This document shows, piece after piece, positions 43,321 through 52,366 of a stretch of 64,000 bases of DNA. Under the pieces are notes generated by a model. The model searched no databases. It saw only the letters and a list, made by a program, of their open reading frames with translations, and was not told the origin of the DNA. The stretch is from Chryseobacterium sp. SNU WT5. Lineage in GTDB: Bacteria; Bacteroidota; Bacteroidia; Flavobacteriales; Weeksellaceae. The stretch lies in the NCBI RefSeq assembly GCF_007362475.1, contig NZ_CP041687.1:2542001-2606000 (forward strand), written 5' to 3'. A program made the position numbers and the translations under genes. Each line of letters begins with the position of its first letter. The stretch's first letter is position 1.

Positions 43321-43767
43321 TTAGGGAATCACTTTATATATTGTATTGTCATTATTTCCAAAAACTTCTTTTTGAATAAGTTTTGCTAAATCGACCGTTT
43401 CCGTGATACTCGTGTTTGTTTTTAGACTTAGATAGGGGATTCTGTCCAGTTTTTCTGTTTCAAACATGATATTGTTTTTCGAAGCAAAATCTTCTAATAG
43501 TTGTAAATAAGGAAGCTGAATCTTTTTAAGTGCTCTAAACTCTATGTTAAAATTCTGGTCATTCCGGACAAAAAAGAGACTGTCGTATTCATTTGCAGTG
43601 ATTCCAATAAAATTAAAGTCGGTTTTTCCCTCCAGGACCAGGTTGAGTTCTTCAGCTAACTCATCCAATTGAATTTGCTTTGCCGTAAATCGATCTCTGC
43701 GTTTTTCAGTGCCAGTATTTGTAGCAAACGTTTTGACGCTGTTGATAAGGGATTTAAAAATATTCAT
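43321..43767 (-). CDS. Conserved hypothetical protein
   Basis: 148 residues, cytosolic, starting MNIFKSLINSVKTFATNTGTEKRRDRFTAK and ending DNTIYKVIP; a central patch NFIGITANEYDSLFFVRNDQNFNIEFRALKK suggests a small alpha+beta fold. I do not recognise a family. The 27-base spacing to the next gene upstream suggests co-transcription with it. Confidence 0.65.
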   Translation of the reverse strand: MNIFKSLINSVKTFATNTGTEKRRDRFTAKQIQLDELAEELNLVLEGKTDFNFIGITANEYDSLFFVRNDQNFNIEFRALKKIQLPYLQLLEDFASKNNIMFETEKLDRIPYLSLKTNTSITETVDLAKLIQKEVFGNNDNTIYKVIP

Positions 43768-43794
43768 ACTGATTTAGTTTTTAGTCGAACGCTG

Positions 43795-44343
43795 TTACTT
43801 TCTTTTTGCTTTCTGTAATTCAAGACGGAAAACCTTACTGTCTTCTAAAAGTTCTGCCTCTTTACTTTTCTTATCCATTTTAGTGAAAATCTCTTTTCCA
43901 GTTTGCTTGATTGAAAATAGTTTGGAGTTTTCAAAATAAAATCGACCTGTGTAAACGGATTCTAATTTTGTGTGATCCAATCCAGTTACTTGATTTGATT
44001 GATCTTTTATTTCTGCAAATTGATCCTGCTTTTCAAAAACGAAAATTAGTTCATCGTTTGAAAAGAAATATTCGGAGGTTTTCAATCCGTAAGAAAGTCC
44101 GATACTGTAAACTATTTTTTTTAGTTTTCCATTTTTATAATAACCGGAAAGCTCTTGTCCGCCATCAGTGGATTCGTTTTTTATGTTCACAAAATAGTCG
44201 TTATCTAATTTTTTGATCTGATAACTTTTTTCTGTGTTGATTGCTTCAACCTTTTTGCGAAATGCAGCAATTCTCTCTGCGGTTTGTCCGAAAAGCAAAG
44301 TTGTTAAAGTGAGAAATGTTAGAAGGAAGAGCTTAGTTTTCAT
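43795..44343 (-). CDS. Exported protein of unknown function
   Basis: 182 residues from ATG 44343, which gives a clean signal peptide (MKTKLFLLTFLTLTTLLFGQ). An in-frame ATG at 44550 would add 69 residues, but these are encoded by the remnant of the quinone reductase gene start (AIHITKSAGSS...), so the short form is right. Mature part: an alternating strand pattern with GYYKNGKLKKIVYSIGLSYGLKTSEYFF, resembling MORN-like or 'toxin-antitoxin YwqK-like' repeats only weakly. No function assigned. Confidence 0.7.
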   Translation of the reverse strand: MKTKLFLLTFLTLTTLLFGQTAERIAAFRKKVEAINTEKSYQIKKLDNDYFVNIKNESTDGGQELSGYYKNGKLKKIVYSIGLSYGLKTSEYFFSNDELIFVFEKQDQFAEIKDQSNQVTGLDHTKLESVYTGRFYFENSKLFSIKQTGKEIFTKMDKKSKEAELLEDSKVFRLELQKAKRK

Positions 44344-44351
44344 TGAGGTTT

Positions 44352-44407
44352 GAAGTTTCCTGTAATTGAAGATGCTCGATCCAGCGGATTTTGTGATATG
44401 GATTGCG
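44352..44407 (-). pseudogene. Relic of the quinone oxidoreductase gene 5' end
   Basis: GGATTTTGTGATATGGATTG and the pieces around it match 42502-42559 with about 80% identity. Translated on the minus strand it reads AIHITKSAGSSIFNYRKLQ, against AIHITKSGGPEVLQLQETP in the intact gene. It sits just upstream of the exported-protein gene and in frame with it. Confidence 0.75.
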
Positions 44408-44637
44408 CGTGTTTTATTTTTAACTTCGACCTCGGAATGACGTATTCTGTTTTGATAAATTTTCTTGTTGAAACTGAAAATTAATTTTAGAATAAAGAAC
44501 ACATATTGCAAATTTTGGAGTTGTTCGACAGTGCGGAAATCAAATCTCAAATCTTTAATTTTGCAAAAAAATTGAAACGAACATCTGCCGCGAAGGGCTG
44601 AAATTTGAAGTTTCTTTCCAATGCTGAAAAACCTTTT

Positions 44638-46848
44638 TTAGGCGTAGTTTATATTATAAACGTCATTTTCAAATGAATTATAGTTTAGACTTGTGTCATT
44701 TTTGATTTCATCGTAAACATTAATATTCCCATTTTCATCCATGACTTCTATAATTATAGCATAGTCTTGCTTGAAATTTACGTCAGTTATGCTCCTGGTA
44801 TATAACCTTAATGCAACTTCCCATTCTCCAGCATCAAAATTTCTAGTGAAAGATTTTTCAAATTGTAAAATTGGACTCCATTGTTTAGTATAAATATTTG
44901 AATTTGAAAGACTAATTTCTTTTAACCCAACTGCAGTGTTTTTAACCAACTTTACCGAAAGTCTCGTTTTTGAGTATTCATAATCATTATTTAAATTAAC
45001 CTCTGGATTATATACAATTGTGATTTTTAATTTGAGTTTGCTTTCTAGATTTCCATCATGAAAAATATCTGGAATGTTAAATTTTACATAATCATAGTTG
45101 TCCATGTCTAACTCCCCTTGATATAGATATGTTGCTGTCTTATTTGCATATAAAGCATTTTGAATCAAAGGTTCGCCAAATCCAGTAAATTTAAAATCGA
45201 AATCAAAGTTTTCAAAAACTTCTCTTTTTTCTGCAAAATGAATAAGCAAAGCTTTAATTAAATTTGTTTTTGCAAAGGGATAATAATCGAAAAGCATTTG
45301 AGCATGTCTTGATATAATTGGGGACGAGAAGCTAGTTCCATTATCATAAGATAAGCTTAAACCATCTTCGAATAATCCACAAGCTGAAATTCTAGGAAAT
45401 GAAGTATACGGAGACATAAGATTTCCACCGTGAGAAACTAACTCAGGTTTCAAACCACCATCTGTGCCAGGACCAATTTTTGAAAAAGGAGAAATTAAGT
45501 CTCTTTTAGTGAGTGAACCGTGATCGTCATATTTAGCGATTGATCCAACCGTTAATCCTAATAATGATTCTGCTGGTGATCCAATTCTAGCATTTACATT
45601 TGAAAAGTGATTCTCGGGATAAGTTCCAAGACTAGAATTTATATTCCCTGATGAAATAACAAATAATACATCAAATTCTTTAGATAAAAAATCAAGTGTT
45701 TTCCCTAAATGGGATCGCTCATTATCTCGTAATGAATTTGGATTCCCTAAAGATAAGTTGTAGACTTTAACTTCTAAATATAATGATTCAACTACTTCTG
45801 TAATAGCATTTGCTAAATCAAAATCATTTAATCCAAGTATATTATTAAAACTATCAATCCCGAAAACTGGAACATCAATAACATAACAATATGGTTTTAA
45901 ATTTTTAGTGGTAATTTGAAATTCTATGTCATCACCGAAAATACAACGACTTGCGACAAATGTTCCGTGGGAATATTGAGGTGATACCGAACCTGCTGGA
46001 ATATAAGAGTTAATTCTATCTCGAACAAAATTTGGAATTATTTTACCACTAGTAGTTATTCCTGAATCAAATATACAAATTGCAGAACTTGAAGATACAT
46101 CTTCGAATTTTATGTCATCTGCAATTAGTTCTCCTTTGACAGAATTTGTAATGAAGTAATTTTGATTTAAAGAAATCTCTTTAATCGAGTTAAATTCATT
46201 CAAGATAGTATTAATTTCCGAACCATTCAATCTTGTTTTAATAGTTACTATGCGATTTGAAATATTTGAAAAATTATATTCGAAATTATTCTGAAGAAAC
46301 TCTTTTCTTATTAATTTTTCTAAAGATTCAATTTCTTCTTTTTTTATTCCATCGAAGAATTGGATAAGCAAATCATACCTTAACTCTGAATTAATATCAA
46401 TATCATGAGACACTTTGGTTTCAATAGGTATTGCTTTTATATTTTCAATGGCGGAAAAGTAAGTCTTATATTTGTTTTCTGGTGTACTAATATACTCGTC
46501 TAATTTTACTTCAAATTCTTGAAATTTATCATCATTAATTTTAAAATTCGCAATAGATTTATTTTCGAAATTTAAGGAAACTAATTCAAATCCTAAATTC
46601 TCTATTTTGAGAATATGCGATTTAATATTCATGTTGTCAAGTGTTGAAAGTTGTAAGAATACATTGCTTATTACCTTCAAATCCTTTTTTGAATACTCAA
46701 TTTCTTTAAATTGATTTTTTTTATTTCGTAAAGAAATCCCATGTTCAGAATAACTGAATCTTGGTACAGATTCACCGAATCCAGTTTTATTTATCTCCTT
46801 TTTTGAAATATTATCTTTAGGAATTTCTAAATGGTATTTCTTTTTCAT
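44638..46848 (-). CDS. Subtilisin-like serine protease (S8), with long N-terminal region
   Basis: 736 residues from ATG 46848; an upstream ATG at 46992 would extend into the REP element and is rejected. The catalytic triad is complete: Asp261 (CIFDSGIT), His294 (YSHGTFVAS) and Ser506 (NGTSFSSP), with the oxyanion Asn402 in SSGN. There is no signal peptide, and the N-terminal 250 residues are a charged, helical region, unlike secreted subtilases. A C-terminal all-beta domain (about 560-736) follows. Cytosolic S8 proteases of this size with such an N-terminus are often paired with an AAA ATPase in accessory loci; no ATPase gene is beside this one. Base composition is AT-richer than the neighbours, hinting at transfer. 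Confidence 0.8.
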   Translation of the reverse strand: MKKKYHLEIPKDNISKKEINKTGFGESVPRFSYSEHGISLRNKKNQFKEIEYSKKDLKVISNVFLQLSTLDNMNIKSHILKIENLGFELVSLNFENKSIANFKINDDKFQEFEVKLDEYISTPENKYKTYFSAIENIKAIPIETKVSHDIDINSELRYDLLIQFFDGIKKEEIESLEKLIRKEFLQNNFEYNFSNISNRIVTIKTRLNGSEINTILNEFNSIKEISLNQNYFITNSVKGELIADDIKFEDVSSSSAICIFDSGITTSGKIIPNFVRDRINSYIPAGSVSPQYSHGTFVASRCIFGDDIEFQITTKNLKPYCYVIDVPVFGIDSFNNILGLNDFDLANAITEVVESLYLEVKVYNLSLGNPNSLRDNERSHLGKTLDFLSKEFDVLFVISSGNINSSLGTYPENHFSNVNARIGSPAESLLGLTVGSIAKYDDHGSLTKRDLISPFSKIGPGTDGGLKPELVSHGGNLMSPYTSFPRISACGLFEDGLSLSYDNGTSFSSPIISRHAQMLFDYYPFAKTNLIKALLIHFAEKREVFENFDFDFKFTGFGEPLIQNALYANKTATYLYQGELDMDNYDYVKFNIPDIFHDGNLESKLKLKITIVYNPEVNLNNDYEYSKTRLSVKLVKNTAVGLKEISLSNSNIYTKQWSPILQFEKSFTRNFDAGEWEVALRLYTRSITDVNFKQDYAIIIEVMDENGNINVYDEIKNDTSLNYNSFENDVYNINYA

Positions 46849-46940
46849 ATGTTGTTTTAAATTACTATTAACTAGTAAATATAGGCAAGATTTTTTTATT
46901 TCAAAAAATAAAATCTTCAATAGAAAAACCGCCCTCCATT

Positions 46941-47025
46941 CTAGCCCCGATGGGAACGGCATCCTTTTTTGTTTCGCCGACAGGCGAAACAAAAAAGATA
47001 TAGTGGACAGCGGGACGGGTCTTTG
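46941..47025. repeat. REP-like flavobacterial element with long perfect hairpin
   Basis: CTAGCCCCGATGGGAACGGC leads into a perfect hairpin at 46965-46996 (TTTTTTGTTTCGCC-gaca-GGCGAAACAAAAAA) and ends at CAGCGGGACGGGT. It may also terminate transcription in both directions. It lies between the protease gene and mnmE. Confidence 0.75.
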
Positions 47026-47069
47026 GAAGAAGCGAAATCTTGGTGCTCCTAAAAACAGGAATAATTCCG

Positions 47070-47077
47070 TAATTTTG
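47070..47077 (+). promoter_or_regulatory. Putative -7 element of mnmE
   Basis: TAATTTTG, 4 bases ahead of the ATG at 47082. A fit to TAnnTTTG this close to the start would mean a near-leaderless transcript, so the real start may be elsewhere. Confidence 0.35.
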
Positions 47078-47081
47078 CAAC

Positions 47082-48485
47082 ATGAACGTGAATTTAAATC
47101 AAGATACTATTTGTGCAATCGCCACGGCAAACGGAGTTGGAGCTATTGGAATTATAAGAATTTCGGGTAACGAGGCTTTTAAAATTGCAGCCAAAATTTT
47201 TGAAGGTAAAAATCTGGAGGAGGCGAAAACGCACACCATTCATTATGGTTTTATAAAAGATGAAGCGGAAGTGATTGATGAAGTGATGGTTTCGGTTTTT
47301 AAAGCGCCGAAAACCTTTACGGCAGAGGATTCTGTGGAAATTTCTTTTCATGGTTCACCGCATATTGCGAAGAAAATTCTGGAAGTTTTGGTGAAGAATG
47401 GAGCGCGACTGGCGAAAGCCGGGGAATTTACGATGCGTGCTTTTATGAACGGCAGAATTGATCTGGCGCAGGCGGAATCGATTGCGGATTTGATTGCTTC
47501 GGAAAATGAGGCGTCGCGGAAAGTGGCTTTGAATCAGTTGAAAGGGGGAATTACGAATGAGATTTCGATTCTTAGAAATGACCTGCTGAATTTTACGTCG
47601 CTGATTGAACTGGAACTGGATTTCGGGGAAGAGGATGTGGAATTTGCGGACCGTACCGCCATGAATAAATTGCTGCTCAACCTGCGCCATAAACTGGGTT
47701 CTTTGATTGAGAGTTTCCAATATGGAAATGCGCTGAAAAATGGAGTAGAAGTGGCCATCATCGGGAAACCGAACGCAGGGAAATCGACGCTTCTGAATGC
47801 TTTGTTGAAAGAGGAAAGGGCGATTGTTTCTGAAATTGCAGGGACGACGCGCGATACGATTGAGGAAGTGATTCATTTGAAAGGAACGGCTTTTCGGTTT
47901 GTGGATACGGCCGGACTTCGGGAAACGACCGATATCATTGAGAAAATTGGCGTGACCAAAGCGAAGGAGAAAATTGCTTCGGCGAAAGTGCTGTTGTATC
48001 TCTACGATGAACAAGATTCTACGACGGAAGAAGTGATTGCTTTTGTGAAGGAATTCCACCGCGAGGATTTGAAAATTGTGCTGGTTCATAATAAAGTAGA
48101 TTTGACCAACGACGAAGTTCCAAACGAATTTGACGCCACTTTAAACTTGGAATTGTTTGCGGATTATTGTGATGAATTGTTGCGGATTTCCGCGAAAGAT
48201 CAAACGGGAATTGAAGCGGTGAAAACGGTTTTGATCGATTACGTTGAGAATTTGAAAGATCAGGAAAGCAATGTGATTATTACGAATCAAAGGCATTTTG
48301 ACGCCTTGCAGAAATCGCTGCAATCTGTTCTTCAGGTGGAGGAAGCGGTGAGTTCTGGGATTCATACGGAATTGTTGGCGTATGAGTTGAGAAATGCGCT
48401 GGAGCAGTTGGGAGAAATTTCCGGGGAATTTACGAATGATGAGGTGTTGGGGAATATTTTTTCTAAGTTTTGTATCGGAAAGTAA
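47082..48485 (+). CDS. mnmE: tRNA modification GTPase MnmE
   Basis: 467 residues, standard length. The N-terminal folate-binding domain begins DTICAIATANGVGAIGIIRISG. The G domain (about 215-375) shows G1 GKPNAGKST, G2/G3 GTTRD and DTAGLRET, and G4 HNKVD. The protein ends with the invariant CIGK, whose Cys takes part in modifying wobble uridine 34 (cmnm5s2U) together with MnmG. Codon use is richer in G than in neighbouring genes. mnmG is not in the window; it stands alone before a terminator. Confidence 0.96.
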   Translation: MNVNLNQDTICAIATANGVGAIGIIRISGNEAFKIAAKIFEGKNLEEAKTHTIHYGFIKDEAEVIDEVMVSVFKAPKTFTAEDSVEISFHGSPHIAKKILEVLVKNGARLAKAGEFTMRAFMNGRIDLAQAESIADLIASENEASRKVALNQLKGGITNEISILRNDLLNFTSLIELELDFGEEDVEFADRTAMNKLLLNLRHKLGSLIESFQYGNALKNGVEVAIIGKPNAGKSTLLNALLKEERAIVSEIAGTTRDTIEEVIHLKGTAFRFVDTAGLRETTDIIEKIGVTKAKEKIASAKVLLYLYDEQDSTTEEVIAFVKEFHREDLKIVLVHNKVDLTNDEVPNEFDATLNLELFADYCDELLRISAKDQTGIEAVKTVLIDYVENLKDQESNVIITNQRHFDALQKSLQSVLQVEEAVSSGIHTELLAYELRNALEQLGEISGEFTNDEVLGNIFSKFCIGK

Positions 48486-48501
48486 CCACTATAAACAATA
48501 A

Positions 48502-48536
48502 AATCACCCTCTAAAATTATTTTTTAGAGGGTGATT
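48502..48536. terminator. Bidirectional terminator between mnmE and the BCCT gene
   Basis: AATCACCCTCTAAAA pairs with TTTTTAGAGGGTGATT; T runs on both sides make it usable by both convergent genes. Confidence 0.85.
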
Positions 48537-48558
48537 CATTTTAAAAATCCATAGCAGA

Positions 48559-50559
48559 TTACTGGGATCGCTCGTTTGAATCGCTGCTAATAAACATTTC
48601 GTTTCTTTCTTCAGACACAATATCTAAGAAACGATCGTAATGTTTTAAAACATCTGAGATCAATTCATTTTTTGTGAAATATTGAACGTCGTAACCTGCA
48701 CGCGTATCTCCAAAATAAGCTTTTGGATAGAAAGCTCCTTTTTCTTGAACTTCTGGAATGTTATCTTCATCTACCAGGAAACCGGATACTTTTTTAGAGG
48801 AGGTTTTCACGCCGTAAACGAAGTTATTGATCATATCATATTTGATCTCTATTTCAATTTTTGTAGGATTGGAATTTTGGTTAAGGTTGGATGCAATACC
48901 ATTTTCGGCAAACTCAGTTTGGAGTTCCATAAGAGCCTCTTTCACAACTGTGTTGATGAATTGATCGATCGATCCACGGTCTTTGGTAGCAACAATTTGT
49001 TTCAGCCGGTCTTTCCATAATCTTCCGGACCAGGGAACCGTTGCTTTTGAAAATGTCCGGTCGTAATAGGCTTGGTCGATAGTGAATGCTTTGACCAGAC
49101 TCACAATGAATAATATTAAAATGATAGAAAATGGCAAAGCCGTGATGAGCGTCATACTCTGTAGTGCCTTCAATCCTCCAGCGTTTAGTAGAAGTAAAGA
49201 TAAGCTTGCCAGTAAAGTTCCCCATAAAATAGTTTGCCATTTTGGAGATTTTGCCGCATTTTTTGTCGCTATATTATTCATTACAAAAATACCTGAATCT
49301 GCCGAAGTCACGAAGAAGATAATCACAATGAGGATCGTCATGAAACTTGCTATGGTCGAAAAAGGTAAGTATTCTAAAAACCGAAACATCAAAGCATCAG
49401 GATTGCCTGCGACAGCGCTTAGTGCTCCATTCCCCACATTTTGGTCAAACCAAATAGCACTGTTCCCAAACACGGTCATCCAGATAAAATTGAATAGTGA
49501 CGGGATCAGTAATACGGCCACAACAAATTCTCTTATAGTTCTGCCTTTTGAAATTTTTGCTATAAAAAGTCCAACGTAAGGTGACCATGAAATCCACCAG
49601 GCCCAGTAAAGGATCGTCCAGTCATAAAACCAAGGTAATTGTTCTTTGTCATAAACGTGGGTAGCAAAAGTTAGATTGAAAAAGTTGTTGATATAGTTAC
49701 CGATACCTTCTGTAAAACTTCCGATTAAAAATACCGTAGGACCCAATATTAGAACGAATAAAAGTAGTGCGACTACCATCGTGACATTAATGTTGCTTAA
49801 TATTTTTATGCCTTTGTCAACTCCAGTTAACGCTGAAATTACGGCCAGCGAAACCAAAACTCCGACAATAATAATTTGGTAAAGAAAGTTAGTGTCCGGA
49901 ACAATATTTAAAATCTGTAAACCGGAATTGATCTGAACGACTCCAAAACCCAAGGTAGTTGTGATTCCAAAAAAAGTACTGCAGAGCGCAAACACATCAA
50001 TCAGATTTCCCCATTTTCCATTTGTTTTATTTTTTAATAAGGGATAGAAGCAACTTCGTAAGGACAGGGGCAACTTAAGACGATAAGCGAAATAGGAGAG
50101 AGCTAAACCAACCAGTCCATAAATAGCCCATGCGTGAACTCCCCAATGGAAAAAAGTATAGAGCTGGGCATTTTTTGCTTTATTAACGTAATGTTCTAAA
50201 CCAAAAACATCAGCAGTATAATGCTGCATAGGTTCAGCTACTCCAAAATACATCAGTCCAATTCCCATTCCCGCAGAAAAAAGCATCGCGATCCATGAGA
50301 AAAACGAATGTTCGGGCCGGCTGTCATTATCGCCTAATCGAATGTTTCCATATTTACTAAATAACAGATAGACCAGGAAAATCACAAAACACGTAACCGA
50401 CCATACATAGACCCAATTGAGATTTACAAAAATGAAATTTTTAATGATATTCAATATCTTATCAGCCATTTCCGGATAAAGGATGGAGACAATTGATACA
50501 ATTATAATAAAACTGATGCTGGGAATAAATATCCCTTTATTTAGGGTAGTCTTAATCAT
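48559..50559 (-). CDS. BCCT-family (betaine/carnitine/choline) transporter
   Basis: 666 residues from ATG 50559; the in-frame ATG at 50634 adds 25 residues of weaker coding character. Twelve hydrophobic helices run from about 15 to 510, with the BCCT signature WAWWISWSPYVGLFIAKISKGR (here in two parts, about 325-346) and FFSWIAMLFSAGMGIGLMYFGVAEP near the start. It moves betaine, choline or carnitine across the inner membrane, usually driven by Na+ or H+. A cytosolic tail of about 150 residues follows the last helix. It is the single gene of its transcript. Confidence 0.92.
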   Translation of the reverse strand: MIKTTLNKGIFIPSISFIIIVSIVSILYPEMADKILNIIKNFIFVNLNWVYVWSVTCFVIFLVYLLFSKYGNIRLGDNDSRPEHSFFSWIAMLFSAGMGIGLMYFGVAEPMQHYTADVFGLEHYVNKAKNAQLYTFFHWGVHAWAIYGLVGLALSYFAYRLKLPLSLRSCFYPLLKNKTNGKWGNLIDVFALCSTFFGITTTLGFGVVQINSGLQILNIVPDTNFLYQIIIVGVLVSLAVISALTGVDKGIKILSNINVTMVVALLLFVLILGPTVFLIGSFTEGIGNYINNFFNLTFATHVYDKEQLPWFYDWTILYWAWWISWSPYVGLFIAKISKGRTIREFVVAVLLIPSLFNFIWMTVFGNSAIWFDQNVGNGALSAVAGNPDALMFRFLEYLPFSTIASFMTILIVIIFFVTSADSGIFVMNNIATKNAAKSPKWQTILWGTLLASLSLLLLNAGGLKALQSMTLITALPFSIILILFIVSLVKAFTIDQAYYDRTFSKATVPWSGRLWKDRLKQIVATKDRGSIDQFINTVVKEALMELQTEFAENGIASNLNQNSNPTKIEIEIKYDMINNFVYGVKTSSKKVSGFLVDEDNIPEVQEKGAFYPKAYFGDTRAGYDVQYFTKNELISDVLKHYDRFLDIVSEERNEMFISSDSNERSQ

Positions 50560-50793
50560 AGAACTTTTTTTAGGTACTTCTTTTGGTAAAGAAAATAGAA
50601 ATATGTGGTCAAAGATGGCTAAAGTGAGAAGCAATCTACAAATAATTCTTAAAACGCATCAAAAAACCTGTCTTTTTTAAAATTAAGAAGAGTAGTTTTC
50701 TACTAATATTTTTCAGGTCTATTGAAGTAGAATTACAAAGTGTTAAATAATTGATGTTTTTGACGATCACCGAAATTTTGGATAATGTTAATT

Positions 50794-52281
50794 TTAGGTC
50801 AGTTGACCACCAATTACCTCAAAATAAGATTCACTAAGTAACCGTATAGCTTCTTCCATCTCCGCGGGATTTAAGTGTGCAAAACCCAGTCTTAAAGCGC
50901 TAACTTTTCGGTTTTGATAAAGGCAGGTCATTGGAATTGAAAGTCCTTTTTTTCGCGCCTTTTTTTGCAGATCCGTTAACGAAATTGAATTTTTAAACTG
51001 AATCCAAAAAGCCAGACCCGCAACGGGAATGGTAAAAGATAATTTATTTACAAAATAAGTATTCAGCAATTCAATGAAAACTTCTTTTCTCTCGGCAATT
51101 ACTTTTGTAGATTTTCTTTGATAGCGGTGAATGTCACCTTGGTGAATGAGTTCACCCAAAGCTTTCTCCATCATGACATCGGGCTTGCCGAAAATATTCA
51201 AGTATTTTGCAGCTTCCTCCAAAAGATCTTTTGGTGCGATGATAAAATTCATTTGGAAACCGGGATTTAGAAACCTGCCAAAAGTCCCAATATATATAAT
51301 TCGATTTCCACCATTTCTACGAAGTAGTGTTTCTTTTTTGTTTTTCGTGGCTGAAAATTCAAAATCAGAATCATCTTCAATCACAATAAAATTATATTGC
51401 TCTGCTAAAATTAATAATTGTTTCTTCCGATTTTCTGATAAGCCGATCGTCGTAGGATATTGGCATTTTACATTAATATAAACCATACGGATTTCTCCTG
51501 GTTTAAAATTATTTTGAATATAATCTACATCCATTCCATCTTCATCCACAGGTATAGTTTTCAGGTGAGCACCCGCCTGACTGTAGATCATATTGGGTAA
51601 ATAGTAGCTTAGCTCTTCGACTAAAATGACATCGCCTTTGTTGACAAGCAATCGAGATAATATGGAATGTGCCTTTTCGATACCGGCAACGGGAAATAAA
51701 AAATCTCTTGAAACATGAAATCCTCTGGTCAAATTTAGATAATAGCTGAGTTGATCCTTGAAAAATAAACTTCCATCACTGGTAGCGGTAAGTATTCCCG
51801 ATTGTTTTTTTCTTCTTATGACTGAAGTATAAAAGCGCACCAGCTCTTCAGATCTAATAATTCGATAGTCAGGGGTGCCTTCTGTGAAATAAATTTTCTC
51901 TTGATTTCTTTCAAAAGGGGCATCAAGAATAAATTCCTTCCGGAAAAGAAAAGGAGCTTTTTCCGGGGGATGTAAAAAAGTTCTGTTTTCATGAACTTGA
52001 GATGTGGAAATTTCAGGATTTTTTACAAAAGAACCCACATTAGGAACGGTTTCTAACCAACCTTGATCCTTCAGCTCACCTAAAGCTGCTACCATAGTTT
52101 TGCGGTGCACGTGCAGACTTTCTGCGATAATTCTGCTTCCGGGAAGTTGATCACCATCTTCTAACAGGTTGCTTTTTACAGCGTTAATGAACTGATAAAC
52201 AATTTGTAAATAAACTGCGTCTTTTTTGCGACGGTCTATTTTAATAAAAGATTGAAAAGGGAGAATAACCGGACTATTCAT
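50794..52281 (-). CDS. MocR-type (GntR HTH + aminotransferase-like) transcriptional regulator
   Basis: 495 residues: an N-terminal GntR winged helix (VYLQIVYQFINAVKSNLLEDGDQLPGSR, residues 20-80) and a fold-type-I aminotransferase-like domain (about 130-490). MocR regulators sense a ligand with help of PLP. The region that normally holds the PLP lysine ('YiGTFSKsl.P..') reads YIGTFGRFLNPGF here, with Arg336 (AGG codon) in the Lys position, so internal aldimine formation would be impossible. It is transcribed away from the TonB receptor and bioB, which it may control. Confidence 0.85.
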   Translation of the reverse strand: MNSPVILPFQSFIKIDRRKKDAVYLQIVYQFINAVKSNLLEDGDQLPGSRIIAESLHVHRKTMVAALGELKDQGWLETVPNVGSFVKNPEISTSQVHENRTFLHPPEKAPFLFRKEFILDAPFERNQEKIYFTEGTPDYRIIRSEELVRFYTSVIRRKKQSGILTATSDGSLFFKDQLSYYLNLTRGFHVSRDFLFPVAGIEKAHSILSRLLVNKGDVILVEELSYYLPNMIYSQAGAHLKTIPVDEDGMDVDYIQNNFKPGEIRMVYINVKCQYPTTIGLSENRKKQLLILAEQYNFIVIEDDSDFEFSATKNKKETLLRRNGGNRIIYIGTFGRFLNPGFQMNFIIAPKDLLEEAAKYLNIFGKPDVMMEKALGELIHQGDIHRYQRKSTKVIAERKEVFIELLNTYFVNKLSFTIPVAGLAFWIQFKNSISLTDLQKKARKKGLSIPMTCLYQNRKVSALRLGFAHLNPAEMEEAIRLLSESYFEVIGGQLT

Positions 52282-52300
52282 GATTTATATTTCGGACTAC

Positions 52301-52308
52301 CAAAATTA
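52301..52308 (-). promoter_or_regulatory. Putative -7 element of the MocR-type gene
   Basis: TAATTTTG on the minus strand, 20 bases from the start codon at 52281, in the 85-base divergent gap to the TonB receptor gene. Confidence 0.4.
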
Positions 52309-52366
52309 GTGTTTTTATTCAAATCTTTGCAGCCTCAAATTCAAATAGTATCGTTAAAGAATAGTT

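Noticed and set aside
44344-44550. N-terminal extension of the exported protein to an ATG at 44550
   Set aside because: It is encoded by the relic of the oxidoreductase gene and would bury the signal peptide.
46849-46992. N-terminal extension of the S8 protease to an ATG at 46992
   Set aside because: The extra 48 residues come from the REP element hairpin; the ATG at 46848 gives a sensible start.
47355-48089. A 244-codon open frame on the minus strand within mnmE
   Set aside because: It is antisense to a clear, full-length mnmE; the translation is rich in Arg/His/Phe/Gln with no family character.
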